Notes: generated from the sequence alone by a model not told the origin. Counted from the first letter of the stretch, positions 20,112 through 32,503 are shown. The stretch is DNA of 64,000 nt from Rhynchopus sp. YZ270_cl-10 (GCA_964035575.1 OZ037928.1:868001-932000), one strand, 5' to 3'. Program-made: numbers and translations.

Positions 20112-22504
20112 AGTACAGTACAGTACAGTACAGTACAGTACAGTACAGTACAGTACAGTACAGTACAGTACAGTACAGTACAGTACAGTACAGTACAGTA
20201 CAGTACAGTACAGTACAGTACAGTACAGTACAGTACAGTACAGTACAGTACAGTACAGTACAGTACAGTACAGTACAGTACAGTACAGTACAGTACAGTA
20301 CAGTACAGTACAGTACAGTACAGTACAGTACAGTACAGTACAGTACAGTACAGTACAGTACAGTACAGTACAGTACAGTACAGTACAGTACAGTACAGTA
20401 CAGTACAGTACAGTACAGTACAGTACAGTACAGTACAGTACAGTACAGTACAGTACAGTACAGTACAGTACAGTACAGTACAGTACAGTACAGTACAGTA
20501 CAGTACAGTACAGTACAGTACAGTACAGTACAGTACAGTACAGTACAGTACAGTACAGTACAGTACAGTACAGTACAGTACAGTACAGTACAGTACAGTA
20601 CAGTACAGTACAGTACAGTACAGTACAGTACAGTACAGTACAGTACAGTACAGTACAGTACAGTACAGTACAGTACAGTACAGTACAGTACAGTACAGTA
20701 CAGTACAGTACAGTACAGTACAGTACAGTACAGTACAGTACAGTACAGTACAGTACAGTACAGTACAGTACAGTACAGTACAGTACAGTACAGTACAGTA
20801 CAGTACAGTACAGTACAGTACAGTACAGTACAGTACAGTACAGTACAGTACAGTACAGTACAGTACAGTACAGTACAGTACAGTACAGTACAGTACAGTA
20901 CAGTACAGTACAGTACAGTACAGTACAGTACAGTACAGTACAGTACAGTACAGTACAGTACAGTACAGTACAGTACAGTACAGTACAGTACAGTACAGTA
21001 CAGTACAGTACAGTACAGTACAGTACAGTACAGTACAGTACAGTACAGTACAGTACAGTACAGTACAGTACAGTACAGTACAGTACAGTACAGTACAGTA
21101 CAGTACAGTACAGTACAGTACAGTACAGTACAGTACAGTACAGTACAGTACAGTACAGTACAGTACAGTACAGTACAGTACAGTACAGTACAGTACAGTA
21201 CAGTACAGTACAGTACAGTACAGTACAGTACAGTACAGTACAGTACAGTACAGTACAGTACAGTACAGTACAGTACAGTACAGTACAGTACAGTACAGTA
21301 CAGTACAGTACAGTACAGTACAGTACAGTACAGTACAGTACAGTACAGTACAGTACAGTACAGTACAGTACAGTACAGTACAGTACAGTACAGTACAGTA
21401 CAGTACAGTACAGTACAGTACAGTACAGTACAGTACAGTACAGTACAGTACAGTACAGTACAGTACAGTACAGTACAGTACAGTACAGTACAGTACAGTA
21501 CAGTACAGTACAGTACAGTACAGTACAGTACAGTACAGTACAGTACAGTACAGTACAGTACAGTACAGTACAGTACAGTACAGTACAGTACAGTACAGTA
21601 CAGTACAGTACAGTACAGTACAGTACAGTACAGTACAGTACAGTACAGTACAGTACAGTACAGTACAGTACAGTACAGTACAGTACAGTACAGTACAGTA
21701 CAGTACAGTACAGTACAGTACAGTACAGTACAGTACAGTACAGTACAGTACAGTACAGTACAGTACAGTACAGTACAGTACAGTACAGTACAGTACAGTA
21801 CAGTACAGTACAGTACAGTACAGTACAGTACAGTACAGTACAGTACAGTACAGTACAGTACAGTACAGTACAGTACAGTACAGTACAGTACAGTACAGTA
21901 CAGTACAGTACAGTACAGTACAGTACAGTACAGTACAGTACAGTACAGTACAGTACAGTACAGTACAGTACAGTACAGTACAGTACAGTACAGTACAGTA
22001 CAGTACAGTACAGTACAGTACAGTACAGTACAGTACAGTACAGTACAGTACAGTACAGTACAGTACAGTACAGTACAGTACAGTACAGTACAGTACAGTA
22101 CAGTACAGTACAGTACAGTACAGTACAGTACAGTACAGTACAGTACAGTACAGTACAGTACAGTACAGTACAGTACAGTACAGTACAGTACAGTACAGTA
22201 CAGTACAGTACAGTACAGTACAGTACAGTACAGTACAGTACAGTACAGTACAGTACAGTACAGTACAGTACAGTACAGTACAGTACAGTACAGTACAGTA
22301 CAGTACAGTACAGTACAGTACAGTACAGTACAGTACAGTACAGTACAGTACAGTACAGTACAGTACAGTACAGTACAGTACAGTACAGTACAGTACAGTA
22401 CAGTACAGTACAGTACAGTACAGTACAGTACAGTACAGTACAGTACAGTACAGTACAGTACAGTACAGTACAGTACAGTACAGTACAGTACAGTACAGTA
22501 CAGT
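20112..22504. repeat. Giant perfect (CAGTA)n pentanucleotide array, about 478 copies
   Basis: About 2393 bp of uninterrupted 5-bp units without a visible variant. Since 5 is prime to 3, the array reads as a 5-residue repeat in every frame (YSTVQ on plus, YCTVL on minus), none with a stop. This creates spurious ORFs of nearly 900 aa on both strands. Each unit junction contains GTAC. Confidence 0.98.
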
Positions 22505-22610
22505 TTTTTTTTTGGAAAAAAAAACGGCAAAGACAAAGGGAAAAACGGGAGAAAAGGGAAAAACGGGAAATTTGAACACCCTCCTGCATTACATGCTATT
22601 TTACAACATG

Positions 22611-22850
22611 TCACATGACATATAACACATCATAAATAGGGACGCCCACCACGGAGCGCCAGTTGTCCAGTTCCTTCCGCACACAAGGCGAGATCACAAC
22701 AGAGTCACTGGGCAAAGGTGTGCCCGAGTTGAGCGCGTTCGACAGACGCCTCAGGAACTTTACCGCAAACTGAAACTTACAAAGGGAAGACCCCAGCAAT
22801 ATCGGTGGCGTGGAGCAGTCTGCCAGCCAAGGACTCAAGAGAGCTCACAG
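22611..22850 (-). mobile_element. Fossil of a tyrosine-recombinase (DIRS/Ngaro/VIPER-like) retroelement
   Basis: A short minus-strand stretch with FLRRL and a downstream VRKELDNW pattern resembles the region behind the reverse transcriptase of DIRS-type elements. It is a small, broken remnant; neither end of the element is seen. It lies between the CAGTA array and the TTCACAG array. Age cannot be judged from one fragment. Confidence 0.35.
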
Positions 22851-22924
22851 ACGCCACACGAAACTCAACAGAAAATACTTTTTTTTTCAGCACTTTTGGG
22901 CACGAGGTCACCGCATTAGACGCG

Positions 22925-23140
22925 TTCACAGTTCACAGTTCACAGTTCACAGTTCACAGTTCACAGTTCACAGTTCACAGTTCACAGTTCACAGTTCACA
23001 GTTCACAGTTCACAGTTCACAGTTCACAGTTCACAGTTCACAGTTCACAGTTCACAGTTCACAGTTCACAGTTCACAGTTCACAGTTCACAGTTCACAGT
23101 TCACAGTTCACAGTTCACAGTTCACAGTTCACAGTTCACA
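22925..23140. repeat. (TTCACAG)n minisatellite, about 31 copies
   Basis: Perfect 7-bp tandem array. Open frames through it are repeat artefacts. Confidence 0.95.
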
Positions 23141-23473
23141 CCAATCAACACGTATGACTCAGTCACAGACACAGCCACACTCAGCGGCACGTGCATCCAT
23201 GCCTTTGGTCGCCGTTACCACATGTTCTCGAGCACCACACACCCGAACACCGTCAATCCAAGTGTGCACGGCGACACTCCTCATAGCCACACAGCCCCCT
23301 CGCCAACATCGTTCCCAACTCCTCCGAAGTCACAAGACCACCAAAAGCCCCCCACCTTCATAATCGGATCAACACACGCAACACACAACACACCACACAG
23401 TCATCGTACAAAACACGACATGCATTACAAAGGCCACACTGTTCAAAGCAGGTCCCACGACTGATATTGCACG
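23141..23473. other. C/A-rich sequence and a single copy of the 82-bp unit
   Basis: 23141-23430 is strongly C+A-rich on the plus strand, with no recognised product. 23432-23465 (AAAGGCCACACTGTTC, CAGGTCCCACGACTGATA) is one partial copy of the 82-bp unit that is tandemly amplified at 47176-47654. Confidence 0.6.
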
Positions 23474-23744
23474 TACTGCTGTGCTGGATCCTCGTCACCC
23501 CACAGCTCCCTTCAACGGTCGTGTCTGATAATGCCATGTGCTTCCGTCGTCGCAGTGCTCAGGAGAACGAACCGGCCTTTGCGGGCCACGTGTCCGCTGT
23601 TTCAATCGGAAGCAAAGGGAACGAAGAGGATGCGGCAGCAAACACACCTACACTGGCAGTGCTCAGGAGAGAGAACACTGTTCTCATAGTGTCGTGCAAG
23701 GTGTGTTCTGAGGTGGGTAAAGTGTGGTGTCGTGTATCAGACAT
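23474..23744 (-). pseudogene. Hydrolase gene 5' fragment with internal deletion
   Basis: Two blocks of the hydrolase 5' region are joined directly: about 5389-5457 and about 5593-5775. The piece between them is missing and replaced by a short CGTCGTCGCAGTGCTCAGGAG junction-like sequence. The same junction is present at 47658-47928, so both derive from one rearranged ancestor. Confidence 0.85.
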
Positions 23745-24195
23745 GGTGTGTGTGTGGGGTTTATGATCGTTACTCTTAGAGGTCACAAGAAATCAAATGA
23801 AAGCAAAAAGGGAGATAAAGAGTGAGTAATCTGTTTTCAATGGGCACCGTTAGTGCGAATTGTATACGTGCGGGGAGGGGGTACAATGGGGAACGGAAAA
23901 ACGCAAAAAAATGAACATTTTCTGCAGAATATGGTGGTACTTTGTGGTTCCCCAGCCCTCCCCGGATCCTACACTGCCAAAGCAGGAGGTAAAAATAAAT
24001 AGCAGCCCGACGCCCGCTTCTTTTGTTAGGAGCACTCTCAAACCCCACATAACGCACTTCCAGTGCCTTACAGTGCTGCTAAATGTGGAGCGATAAAATG
24101 TGGTTCACAATGCGAAAGTAAAAAGAAGGGAGGGGGTCACTTAGGGGGTTGACATTTTATGTTTGAAAACTTGGTTTGTATAAGACACCACGTCG
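23745..24195. other. Unassigned sequence, then remnant of the common spacer
   Basis: 23745-24090 has no recognised gene. 24095-24180 resembles the spacer block beginning ATGTGGTTCACAATGC and is followed by the LRR 3' junction ACACCACGTCGTCATTG, so the middle of the spacer is missing here. Confidence 0.55.
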
Positions 24196-24806
24196 TCATT
24201 GTGCGTGTCTCTGTCGTTTGCGGGCTTGCTCGGGGGATTCGTCTCTGCTGCGTTTCGGACGTTCTTCAACCACAAGCTTGCTCAGCTTCTTGCTGCTCCT
24301 TACTTCGTTGGACACAGCACTGCTGCAGCCGGAAAGGTAAATACTCGTCAACGAAGTGCAATTCGCAGCAAAAAAAGAACCCACCTCATTAACCTTGTTC
24401 AGTGGTGAGAGATCCAGGATGGTTAAAGATTTGCAACCGTCAAGAAAGCTGTTCTCAATGTTCGTGACGCTGTTGAGTGGTGTCAGATCAAGGGTGGTTA
24501 AAGATATGCAGTAGGAAAGAAAGTCAGTCTCTATCACCGTCACGTTGTTGAGTGGTGTCAGATCCAGGGTGGTTAAAGCGCAGCAGCTGGAAAGAAAGTA
24601 AGCACGAATCCACGTAACGTTATTGAGTGGTGTCAGATCCAGGGTTGTTAAAGAGATGCAGCCGGAAAGAAAGCTGTTCTCAATCTTAGTGACGCTGTTG
24701 AGAGGTGTCAGATCAAGGGTTGTTAAAGAGCTGCAGTTGTGAAGAAAGAAACCGTTAATCTTCGTAACGTTGTTGAATGGTGTCAGATCAATGGCGGTTA
24801 AAGCTT
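24196..24806 (-). pseudogene. LRR gene 3' half, cut by LINE-1A (mate of 42295-42871)
   Basis: Open C-terminal part of an LRR protein: about eight 25-residue repeats and the basic tail ending RKRQRHAQ. It stops at LINE-1A. Its last 19 bases (TCAATGGCGGTTAAAGCTT, 24788-24806) are identical to the 19 bases beside the 5' end of LINE-1C at 42295-42313, not to those beside the 5' end of LINE-1A. The most likely missing 5' half therefore now lies 17.5 kb away at 42295-42871. Confidence 0.8.
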
Positions 24807-24882
24807 AAACTTGTTGACGTGACCCATCCCCACCTTCTCAGATGAACTGAGAGGTGAGAAAGGCGCCACGTGACCACCTTCG

Positions 24883-27800
24883 TTATCGCGGGGCAAACCC
24901 GAGACGCCCCTGGGACGTGTCGTGGTGCCCTTTCCCGCAACAGGCCTGAGGAGACGCCAGCATCGGCAATCCGTCCTTCTTCCTCTTCCGTCCCGCCTGC
25001 ACACATGCACCGCAAGCACCCCTCCCGTGGGCCACACAGTTGTGGTGCTTCTGACAGCACTGCTTCATCGACACGTTCCCCGCACCCGCACACTGTCCGC
25101 ACATCGAGAAGTTATGCACCTCACACGCCTCACGCGCCTCCACACAGTCACCCAAAATAAGCTCATCACAATGGTGCGTCGCACAACACGCCGTGATGGA
25201 GATGTTGTTGTGCTCGCAGTCCCCGCATCGCATCTTGGTGTGTATGTCACACACCCGCATGGCCCCCACCTTCCTCCTTACGTCCACACGCACAGCCGGT
25301 GTCTGCCGCCTGCGTGCCTCCTGCCGTCGAATCTGCTCTGCCGCAACTGCAGCTATCGCAGCTCTACTACGCACCTCCTCTGCCTGCTTCTGCTCTTCCT
25401 TCGCTTCCTTCCAGCGTTCGTTCTTTGCTGAGCGTTCTTCCGGAGTGGAAGTATGAGCCACATCCGCGTCGTCACCCCACCTCGCCTTCGTCTTTTCCTT
25501 TTGTCGGGAGAGTGCTCTCCGCGACGTCGCCTTCTCCTGCAACTCCTTCAGGTATCCTTCAACCCCCGCCGCATGCGTCAGCACAGGTCGCACAGAATAC
25601 CCCGTCATGATCCCCGCACCCAGTTCCTGTAAGTGGTGCACCTCCCTCTTCTCCACTCCTTTCCATACGTCCCTTCCATGCGCCATAGTTTTCGCCGTCC
25701 GCATCATGGCACCAAAAGATTCGGCCCTCTTCAACACCGTCTCACCCGGTACGTCCAACCCCGAGAAGATCTCAAAGTCCAGCATGAGCTCGAGCTGCGT
25801 GATGGGGGGCGTTGTGCCATCAGGCCAACGCAATGCAGCGAGCCATGCCTTCAGCGCCCAGAAGTGGTCTTCCGTCCAGCGTGGACTCTTCTTCATGTAC
25901 TTGCTCCCCCACAGTACGTTCTCCAGCGGGTTGTAGCTCTCAAGCACTGCACCCTCCTGAGGATTCCAGCCCCAAGGAAAAAGGGATTGGCCCACCACCG
26001 CTTGCTTCTTCTTCTTCTGCGAAAACCCATGTTCCACGTCGTACTTCTGCCTTGCCAGCGCGATGCTGACCAGCATCAGTTGCACACGACGCACCGTCTG
26101 CTCTCTCTCCGCAACACTCAGCTCCTGCAAGAATATCGTCGGCACCAGGCCAAAGTCCAAGAAGCACGGGGGTGCGTCTTTGAGCAAAACCCTGAGTTTT
26201 CCGATGTCCTCTCCACGAATTTCGTCCCACTGCGGGCACCACCACCAAGCGTGTCTCCGGTCCTCTATCGCCTCACCACAGTATCGGCACAACGAAGTCT
26301 CCACCTCCTTGTTCCTCAGCAGCTGCACCCCCACCAACTGAGAGCCCGACAAGGCTCCGCGTATCGCGCCCGCCAGGTATCTGTCGGTCGTGCGGTCCTT
26401 CCACACTGCGTTCGTCGCCTGGCGATCCACACCTCCCTCAATGCCCTGCATCGACGGCCTCGTCGTCACTGTCAGGCGGTACGCGTGTGCACGGATGCCC
26501 TCTCTCAGCTCATGCAGCCATTTGCCCTTGTCCCACAGACGAACGTGCACCCTCAACCCGATGTGTGTGGTCCAGAAGTCGAAGCTGCTCCACCGCCATC
26601 CGTATCGCTCCAGGTCGTCCCACAACAACTCTATCACACCCTTCTTGTGCACTTCAGTAACCCTTGGGTTGGCAACCCCAGGGTTCTCGCGCCGGAGACG
26701 TGCCAGATCTGAAGCCCTGTCACGCCGCCTCACCTCCCGCTCCGCTCTTCGGTCATGTGCCAGCCTCCACACTTCTTCTGCTTCTCTCCGCATGCCGTCA
26801 TCTTCTGTATCCTCCTCTGCACAATCTCCGCTGGCGCATCAATCCCAACCGGAGATAACACATGCCACACAATGTTCAGCGTGCGCTGCTTCCTGCCCTG
26901 CCCCCAGACTGCCAGTGCTGCCCCTTGCCTCAGCGTCTCTATGGTCTGCTTTGAGAAGTCTGTCACTTCGCACCCATGCAACGCTGCCATCATTGGTCCC
27001 CTTGCGCCAATAAGTGCCTTCTCAGTGAAGGATAAAGGCACACTCGAAACCCTCGTAAACACACGGTGCGCAGTAACCGCACGCTCACGCGCGATGGGCC
27101 CGAAGTTCCCCTTTCCTGCCAAAATGTCTGCTCCAACCGCCCCGAACTGCTTCTTGTCGGGGAAGAGCCCGTCGCCAAGTCCAAACTTCGTCTTTGTTCC
27201 CTCCTTCGAGGTAAACCCTACGCACTTCTCTGCCTTGACCTCCATGTCCGCAGCAGTGATAAACTCCTTCGTCACCCTCGCAGCACCATGCACCTCCGCT
27301 TCCGTGTTCGCCACAGCATACACGTCGTCAGCGTACCCCATGGCGATTGCTCCGGTCCTTCTCGTCACTGCAGATCCCCACACCGCCATCAGCGCGTTCA
27401 ACAGCACGACAGAAAGTGGGCATCCTTGCAGGATACCATTTGTCGTACGAAAGGTGCCTCCCACACCTACGTCTCCCAACTTGAAGCGGCGTTCCATGGC
27501 AGTGTACGCAGCCCTCAGTGGTCCAAGAATACGCCAGTGCGCGCCCCACTCCTCCGCCAGCGATAGCACAATCTCATGAGGTACACGATCGAAACATTTG
27601 GCGTAGTCGATCGTGAAGCCCCATACCTGGTCTGTGTCGTCACCCGACAGTACCGCCTTCTCCAGCTTGAGCGACAGATGCCAGTACAGGTGTGCAGTGC
27701 TGTGTCCTGCTCTGAAGCCGTGCTGTTGCTCACCAATCCAGCTTTCCTGCCACTTTATCAGCCTTCGCAACCTCGCTGCCGCCCACAGTCTGTAGATACA

Positions 27801-29630
27801 CGAAGTGATCGTGATAGGTCGCTGCTTCAGCGGGGTGTCGTCTTCCCCTTTGGGGATGAGCGCAATGAGTGCTCTCATCAAAGAAGGCGGCCACTCCCCC
27901 GTACACTCAATCGCATCAAACACATCTGCCAGCCTGTCGAGCAGCACCAGAGGAAGCGCCTTCAGCTCTGCCATGCGCCAACCCTCCACCCCAGCAGAAG
28001 TTTGTGTCTTCATCCTCCCCAGAGTTTGCTGCAACTCCTTCCCCGTCAGCCTGTCCATCTGCATCGCTTGCCCCTTGCCTGCGATGTCTTCTGTAAACTT
28101 CTCCCTGAACGCACCCCAGTCGGGTTCTGGCTTTTCCGCATATCGGCGAAGAATCGGCATCCACGCCTCATGCAGGAGGGTGTCCATCTCCTCAGCGTTG
28201 GCGGTGAACTTCCCATCCTCGTTCTTCAGGGCAGTCATCTTCCTGTACTGTTCGTCCTTGCAGTATTTGAAGATCGCCTTGGGAGCATTGTGCCATGCAT
28301 CCCGTAGGCGCTGCCGCCAGTCCTCCAGTCGCTTCCGCTTCACTCGGTCCGCAAGCGTTGACACCTTCACTCGCACGGCTCTGCACAGATCCACCAAAGC
28401 CTCCTCGCTAGGCATATCCTGTTGCAGTGAGTCGTCGTCCAGCAGAACACGCAGTTCCTTCCGCGCCTTGCTCCAACAATTGCACACGTCATGTGGCGGC
28501 ACACCACCGTTGCTCCTCACGTACCACAGCCGACATTCTTCCAGCCTGCCCACGTTCTTCGTCAGCCTTCTCTGGCTCACTGTCAGAGCGTCCCCTTCCT
28601 TGCTCTGCTTCGCAGTCCGGTGCTTCGGCTTCGGGTCAAACGTTTTGCCTCTTCCGCAATACGCCTTCGTCGGGCCCTCAATCTCGCCTTCGCACGCCTG
28701 CAGCAAGAAGTCCTCTGCCCACTTGTTCCACTGTATCCACCTATCCTGAGGGTGTTGAAGCGCCCCCCACTGCAGCTCCTTGCTCGCAAACGCCTTTTGT
28801 GCATTCTTCACGCCTTGTCCACACTTGTCCAAAGGGAACTGCTTCGGCAGAGTGTACGCGAGCACGATCTGCCTGTACGCACCTACATCCAGCGCTATCT
28901 CTACCGGTCTGTGCTGCGGGAGCCCAGAGTCGTGGACAACCTTCACAGACGACAGCCCTGTGCACGCAGCTCGGTTCAGCAGAACGTAATCGAGCCTCTT
29001 GCGGATCTCCTTGCCGTCTTTCACCGAGAAGTAGGTGTTGTCCGGGGTCGTCCCAAGCACCCTTGCGTGCTCTTCGGCAGTGTCCTTCCACCATCCTGTG
29101 TCCAGTGTAGCAGCCAGCACACCTGATTTCCCTGGACCTGCGTTGAAATCCCCACCAATCACCCCAGGAATATCACCAAGCTCTGCAGCAGCCTCCATCA
29201 CCTCGCCAAGTATTTTCTCCCTAGCCTCCGGGTCCGCCGACGGCGCGTAGACGGAGGTCACGTCGATCCACTCGTTGCCTTTGCCGTACGCCACCTTCGC
29301 CTTCACCCATCGCGTTGAGTCCCAGAGGTTCTTTTCCAAGGTTGAGGAGGGCGGGCTCGTGAGCACAGGTATTCCCTCTTGCACCAGAATCGCAACACCA
29401 CCAGATTTCGCTTCTTCGGCCGACCTCCATTCCGGCAACTCCTTACCCCACACCACCTGCCAACCCTGCTTGCGGTACTCGATGGAGAGGCGCTTCTGCG
29501 TCGTCACGGTGCACTTTGTTTCTTGCACCAGAACAACGTGAGCATCCTCCGCAACCTTCAGCAGAGAGCTCCCGCCTGTCTGCAGCGCCGTCACATTGCT
29601 GCACACTATCTTTAGTGGGGCAAGGCCCAC
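24883..29630 (-). pseudogene. LINE-1A ORF2: APE endonuclease-reverse transcriptase, frameshifted
   Basis: Same protein as the 1588-aa ORF2 of copy B, but a 19-bp deletion relative to B near 26795 shifts the frame, giving an N-terminal part of about 950 residues (to 26730) and a separate C-terminal part (from 26793). The endonuclease (QET, GGDFN, RLDYVLLN) and RT (TIDYAKCFD, GYADD) motifs are intact in the first part. The zinc knuckle and the Cys/His-rich tail are in the second. Confidence 0.88.
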
Positions 29631-29638
29631 GGTCGTGA

Positions 29639-32503
29639 TTAATACGACCTTTCTCGGTTATTGTCCGTGTCGCGGGGGCGGCTGTTCTCGTCCGTCGTCG
29701 TATCTTTCTTCTTCTCCTCACCGCCACGATCTTGAGCATCCCTGGCCTTGTCCTTGGCCTCGCGAGCTGCCTTCTTCAGCGCCTCGTTCTCCTCCGTGAG
29801 CCGCTTGCTCTCCGCTGCCAGCTGCACGTTCTGGTCCTTGCACTGCTGCACCGTCTCCTTCATCTCAGCACATTCTGCTCTGAGCTGTTCCATGTCGAGA
29901 GGCTGCGGCGGTTGCGCGACTGGTGCCGACTGCTGCGGCTGTCCCATCATCCGCTTCTGTGCCTCCAACATCTCCTTCTGCTGCTCCATGACGCCCTTCA
30001 TCATCTCCCGCAATTCCTTCATCTCCTTCTTCATCATCTCTATCTCGTCCTGCGCTGCTGATGAAGCTGCGGGAGGTGCCGGAGCCGCCGGTGCCCCTGT
30101 TGCAGGGTGGGGTCGAGCTGCAGGTGGTGCGTATCCCCTCGCCTTAGCCGCCCACGTGCCAGCGCCGCTCTCTGCTGCTCCTTGCCTCGGTACTGGGAAC
30201 TGCGCCAGAGGGAAACCCCACGGATTCGCACCCACCTTCTGCACACGACGCCCTTCCTTCACCGCACACACCGTCAACACCAATCCACCCACCTCCAGCA
30301 CCCCTTCTGTGCTCGGGCACGGCACATCCGACGTAACCGTCCACTTGTGCCCTCGCGACAGCACCTTCACCGTCCAGCTCGCCTCCCTCGCCAGCCCCTC
30401 ACACAACAGCTGGACCGACGTGTTCGCCGGAATTCCCCCAATCTCGTACCTGTGTCCCTGCACGACGACGTCCTCCTGCACAAGAAGCCTCTTCGCAGCC
30501 TCCAAGTCCCCCTTCATCACCCGCACCGCGTAGCCCCCTTCCCCTACGGCGAGTCCGCGCACGCTATCCTCCATGTTCTCCTCAACAAGGTCCAGCCGTG
30601 CCAGAGCAGACTCCAGCGGTTCCGCCTTCCACAACAACCCACAGTCCCCGTACTCCTTTGCCTGGAAGAGGTGCCGCACAAACACCCCTTCCCGTCCGCT
30701 TCTCCTCAGCATGGCGCACACCATGTCCTCCGTCACGTCCACAGACATCTCCATCCATCCTCCTCTCTCCAAGCCGCGTCCACACCGCACCCCCTGCAAC
30801 CCGTACCACCGACGCATGCGTTGCTCTCCCTTTGTGCGCCCCTCCCCCTGGAGCAACATCGTTCTGCCCATCAGCGTAATCAGCTTGCTCGAGAACGTGC
30901 TCTCCACCGGCTTCACCACGTCGTCCAAGTTAGTTGTCATGGACGACAGCCACACTTCTTCCACCTTTGCTCCCCGCTCCGTCTTCACCGCCACCTTCGC
31001 CTTCTTCGTGCGCGCTGCACCCGTACACTTCGAACGGGACACAATCACCATCTGCGGAAGTTGGTGCAGCAACTGTAACCCCTGCAGAAGTTCGCTCGCC
31101 TTCCACGCAACTGCCGCCACCTGCGTCACCCCTTCCACATTGCTGGGCACTGCATCCCACACCGGTATTTTCCATCCCTGGGGCGCCAGGTTCAGTGCAT
31201 CCTCCGCTGCGCTCTGGGTCACCGCCGTCGCCTTCTTCTTCCCCTTCACAGCTGTAGCCGGTACGTGCAGTTGCGGTTGTCCCACTGCGCACAGAAGTTC
31301 CTCCCCCACCTTCAACCCTGCCGATTCCACAGCACCGTAGTGTACCCCCTCGAACCCCAGGACTACGTCAGACTCCGTGAAGGTGAGGTTAGCCTTCTCC
31401 GGAGTTCCTTCTGCCAGCTGCCCGTCGGACTGCCCGTCGATCAGCGTAGCCCGTAGCGCGTTCTCCGGTCCAACGTCAAGCACAACAATGCGGACCTTCA
31501 TCACCTTGGCGATCGCATGGAGACACAAATGGTCCCCCCATGTCCCCAGCTGCGCCATGCCTGCCAGGTATGCATCAATGCACCCCTCGTCCACAAATGG
31601 GCTGTAGTGTGCCTTCTGCTCCTTCATCACCTCAACTGCGAGCCTGCGGAAGCCTGCGTGACCATTCGGGGACCGCTCCACAGACCACGCCACCGACCGG
31701 AACAGACAGTCCCCCTTGCCCCCACATTCCTCCCATCGCAACCCCCATCTTTCCAGGTGTCCCTTGACACCTGGCTGCACGGCAGCTGCCAGCGTCTCCG
31801 TCCTGCATCCCCTTGCGGCGTACACCCCTCCTGCAACCAGCTGGGCGTTGCTCTCTGCCTCCTTCATCCCCTTCCCCGCCTTCGCGCAGTGCTGCAGCGA
31901 TACCCTTATCCCCCTCTTCTTCAACTCGCCCAGCAGCGCCTTCACCTTCTCCAGCCTCGGCTTCAGCAACGACGAGTCGCAGGCGTGCCCCTCAGCCACC
32001 TGCCTCCAGACCACCAAGTGCGTGACCCACACGCGCGCGTGGGTGCCCTTCGGGTACGACCCGTCGGCCACCCCTTGAAGCCCGAGCAGGATGCCCTCGT
32101 ACGCGGCTTCTGCCTTGGTGATGTTTGCCAGGCGGCGGGTTACTTCCCAGTGCGTTCCTGGTTCCTCCTCCGTCGCATCACGCGCCAGCGCACACAGCCC
32201 CGTCGTGTCCCGCACCTTCTCGCCCGTCACTACTCCGATGAAGACATCGGGATCCTTCCTCTCCTCCCCTGCACTGCGCTTCATGCCGCCTGCCCCCGGG
32301 TAGGCGGGCTGCCGTAGCCCCTCAGTCCAGTGCGCCTGCTCCGCCGCCGCCGTCACCTCGTCACTGCAATAGCAGTTCCACGACCTGCAGCACACAGGCG
32401 CCGGCGGGTGTGGCGTCCACTTGGCCGATCCGTGTGACGGATCGTTGCCCGGGATACTCCGCGTGGAGGCTGGACGTGACTTCGACACCATGTACGAAAA
32501 CAT
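29639..32503 (-). CDS. LINE-1A ORF1: RNase H-like/OTU/coiled-coil protein
   Basis: 954 aa, apparently intact; I see a single residue difference from copy B (A versus V near the middle of the protein). Residues 86-226 have an RNase H-like pattern without its catalytic acids. Residues 253-395 form an OTU cysteine protease: Asp265-Cys266 in GKGDCLFRS and His388 in GVHYG. A later region (about 600-760) with paired beta-rich blocks may bind nucleic acid. A Pro/Ala-rich linker precedes a long coiled coil (about 815-945) with Met/Glu/Lys heptads. The start Met lies 40 bases from the element's 5' end. In LINEs ORF1 products usually bind the RNA; the protease role is unknown. Confidence 0.85.
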   Translation of the reverse strand: MFSYMVSKSRPASTRSIPGNDPSHGSAKWTPHPPAPVCCRSWNCYCSDEVTAAAEQAHWTEGLRQPAYPGAGGMKRSAGEERKDPDVFIGVVTGEKVRDTTGLCALARDATEEEPGTHWEVTRRLANITKAEAAYEGILLGLQGVADGSYPKGTHARVWVTHLVVWRQVAEGHACDSSLLKPRLEKVKALLGELKKRGIRVSLQHCAKAGKGMKEAESNAQLVAGGVYAARGCRTETLAAAVQPGVKGHLERWGLRWEECGGKGDCLFRSVAWSVERSPNGHAGFRRLAVEVMKEQKAHYSPFVDEGCIDAYLAGMAQLGTWGDHLCLHAIAKVMKVRIVVLDVGPENALRATLIDGQSDGQLAEGTPEKANLTFTESDVVLGFEGVHYGAVESAGLKVGEELLCAVGQPQLHVPATAVKGKKKATAVTQSAAEDALNLAPQGWKIPVWDAVPSNVEGVTQVAAVAWKASELLQGLQLLHQLPQMVIVSRSKCTGAARTKKAKVAVKTERGAKVEEVWLSSMTTNLDDVVKPVESTFSSKLITLMGRTMLLQGEGRTKGEQRMRRWYGLQGVRCGRGLERGGWMEMSVDVTEDMVCAMLRRSGREGVFVRHLFQAKEYGDCGLLWKAEPLESALARLDLVEENMEDSVRGLAVGEGGYAVRVMKGDLEAAKRLLVQEDVVVQGHRYEIGGIPANTSVQLLCEGLAREASWTVKVLSRGHKWTVTSDVPCPSTEGVLEVGGLVLTVCAVKEGRRVQKVGANPWGFPLAQFPVPRQGAAESGAGTWAAKARGYAPPAARPHPATGAPAAPAPPAASSAAQDEIEMMKKEMKELREMMKGVMEQQKEMLEAQKRMMGQPQQSAPVAQPPQPLDMEQLRAECAEMKETVQQCKDQNVQLAAESKRLTEENEALKKAAREAKDKARDAQDRGGEEKKKDTTTDENSRPRDTDNNRERSY

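Noticed and set aside
19824-22618. Very long ORFs (about 870-920 aa) on both strands
   Set aside because: They are the (CAGTA)n array translated; a 5-bp unit without stops is open in every frame.
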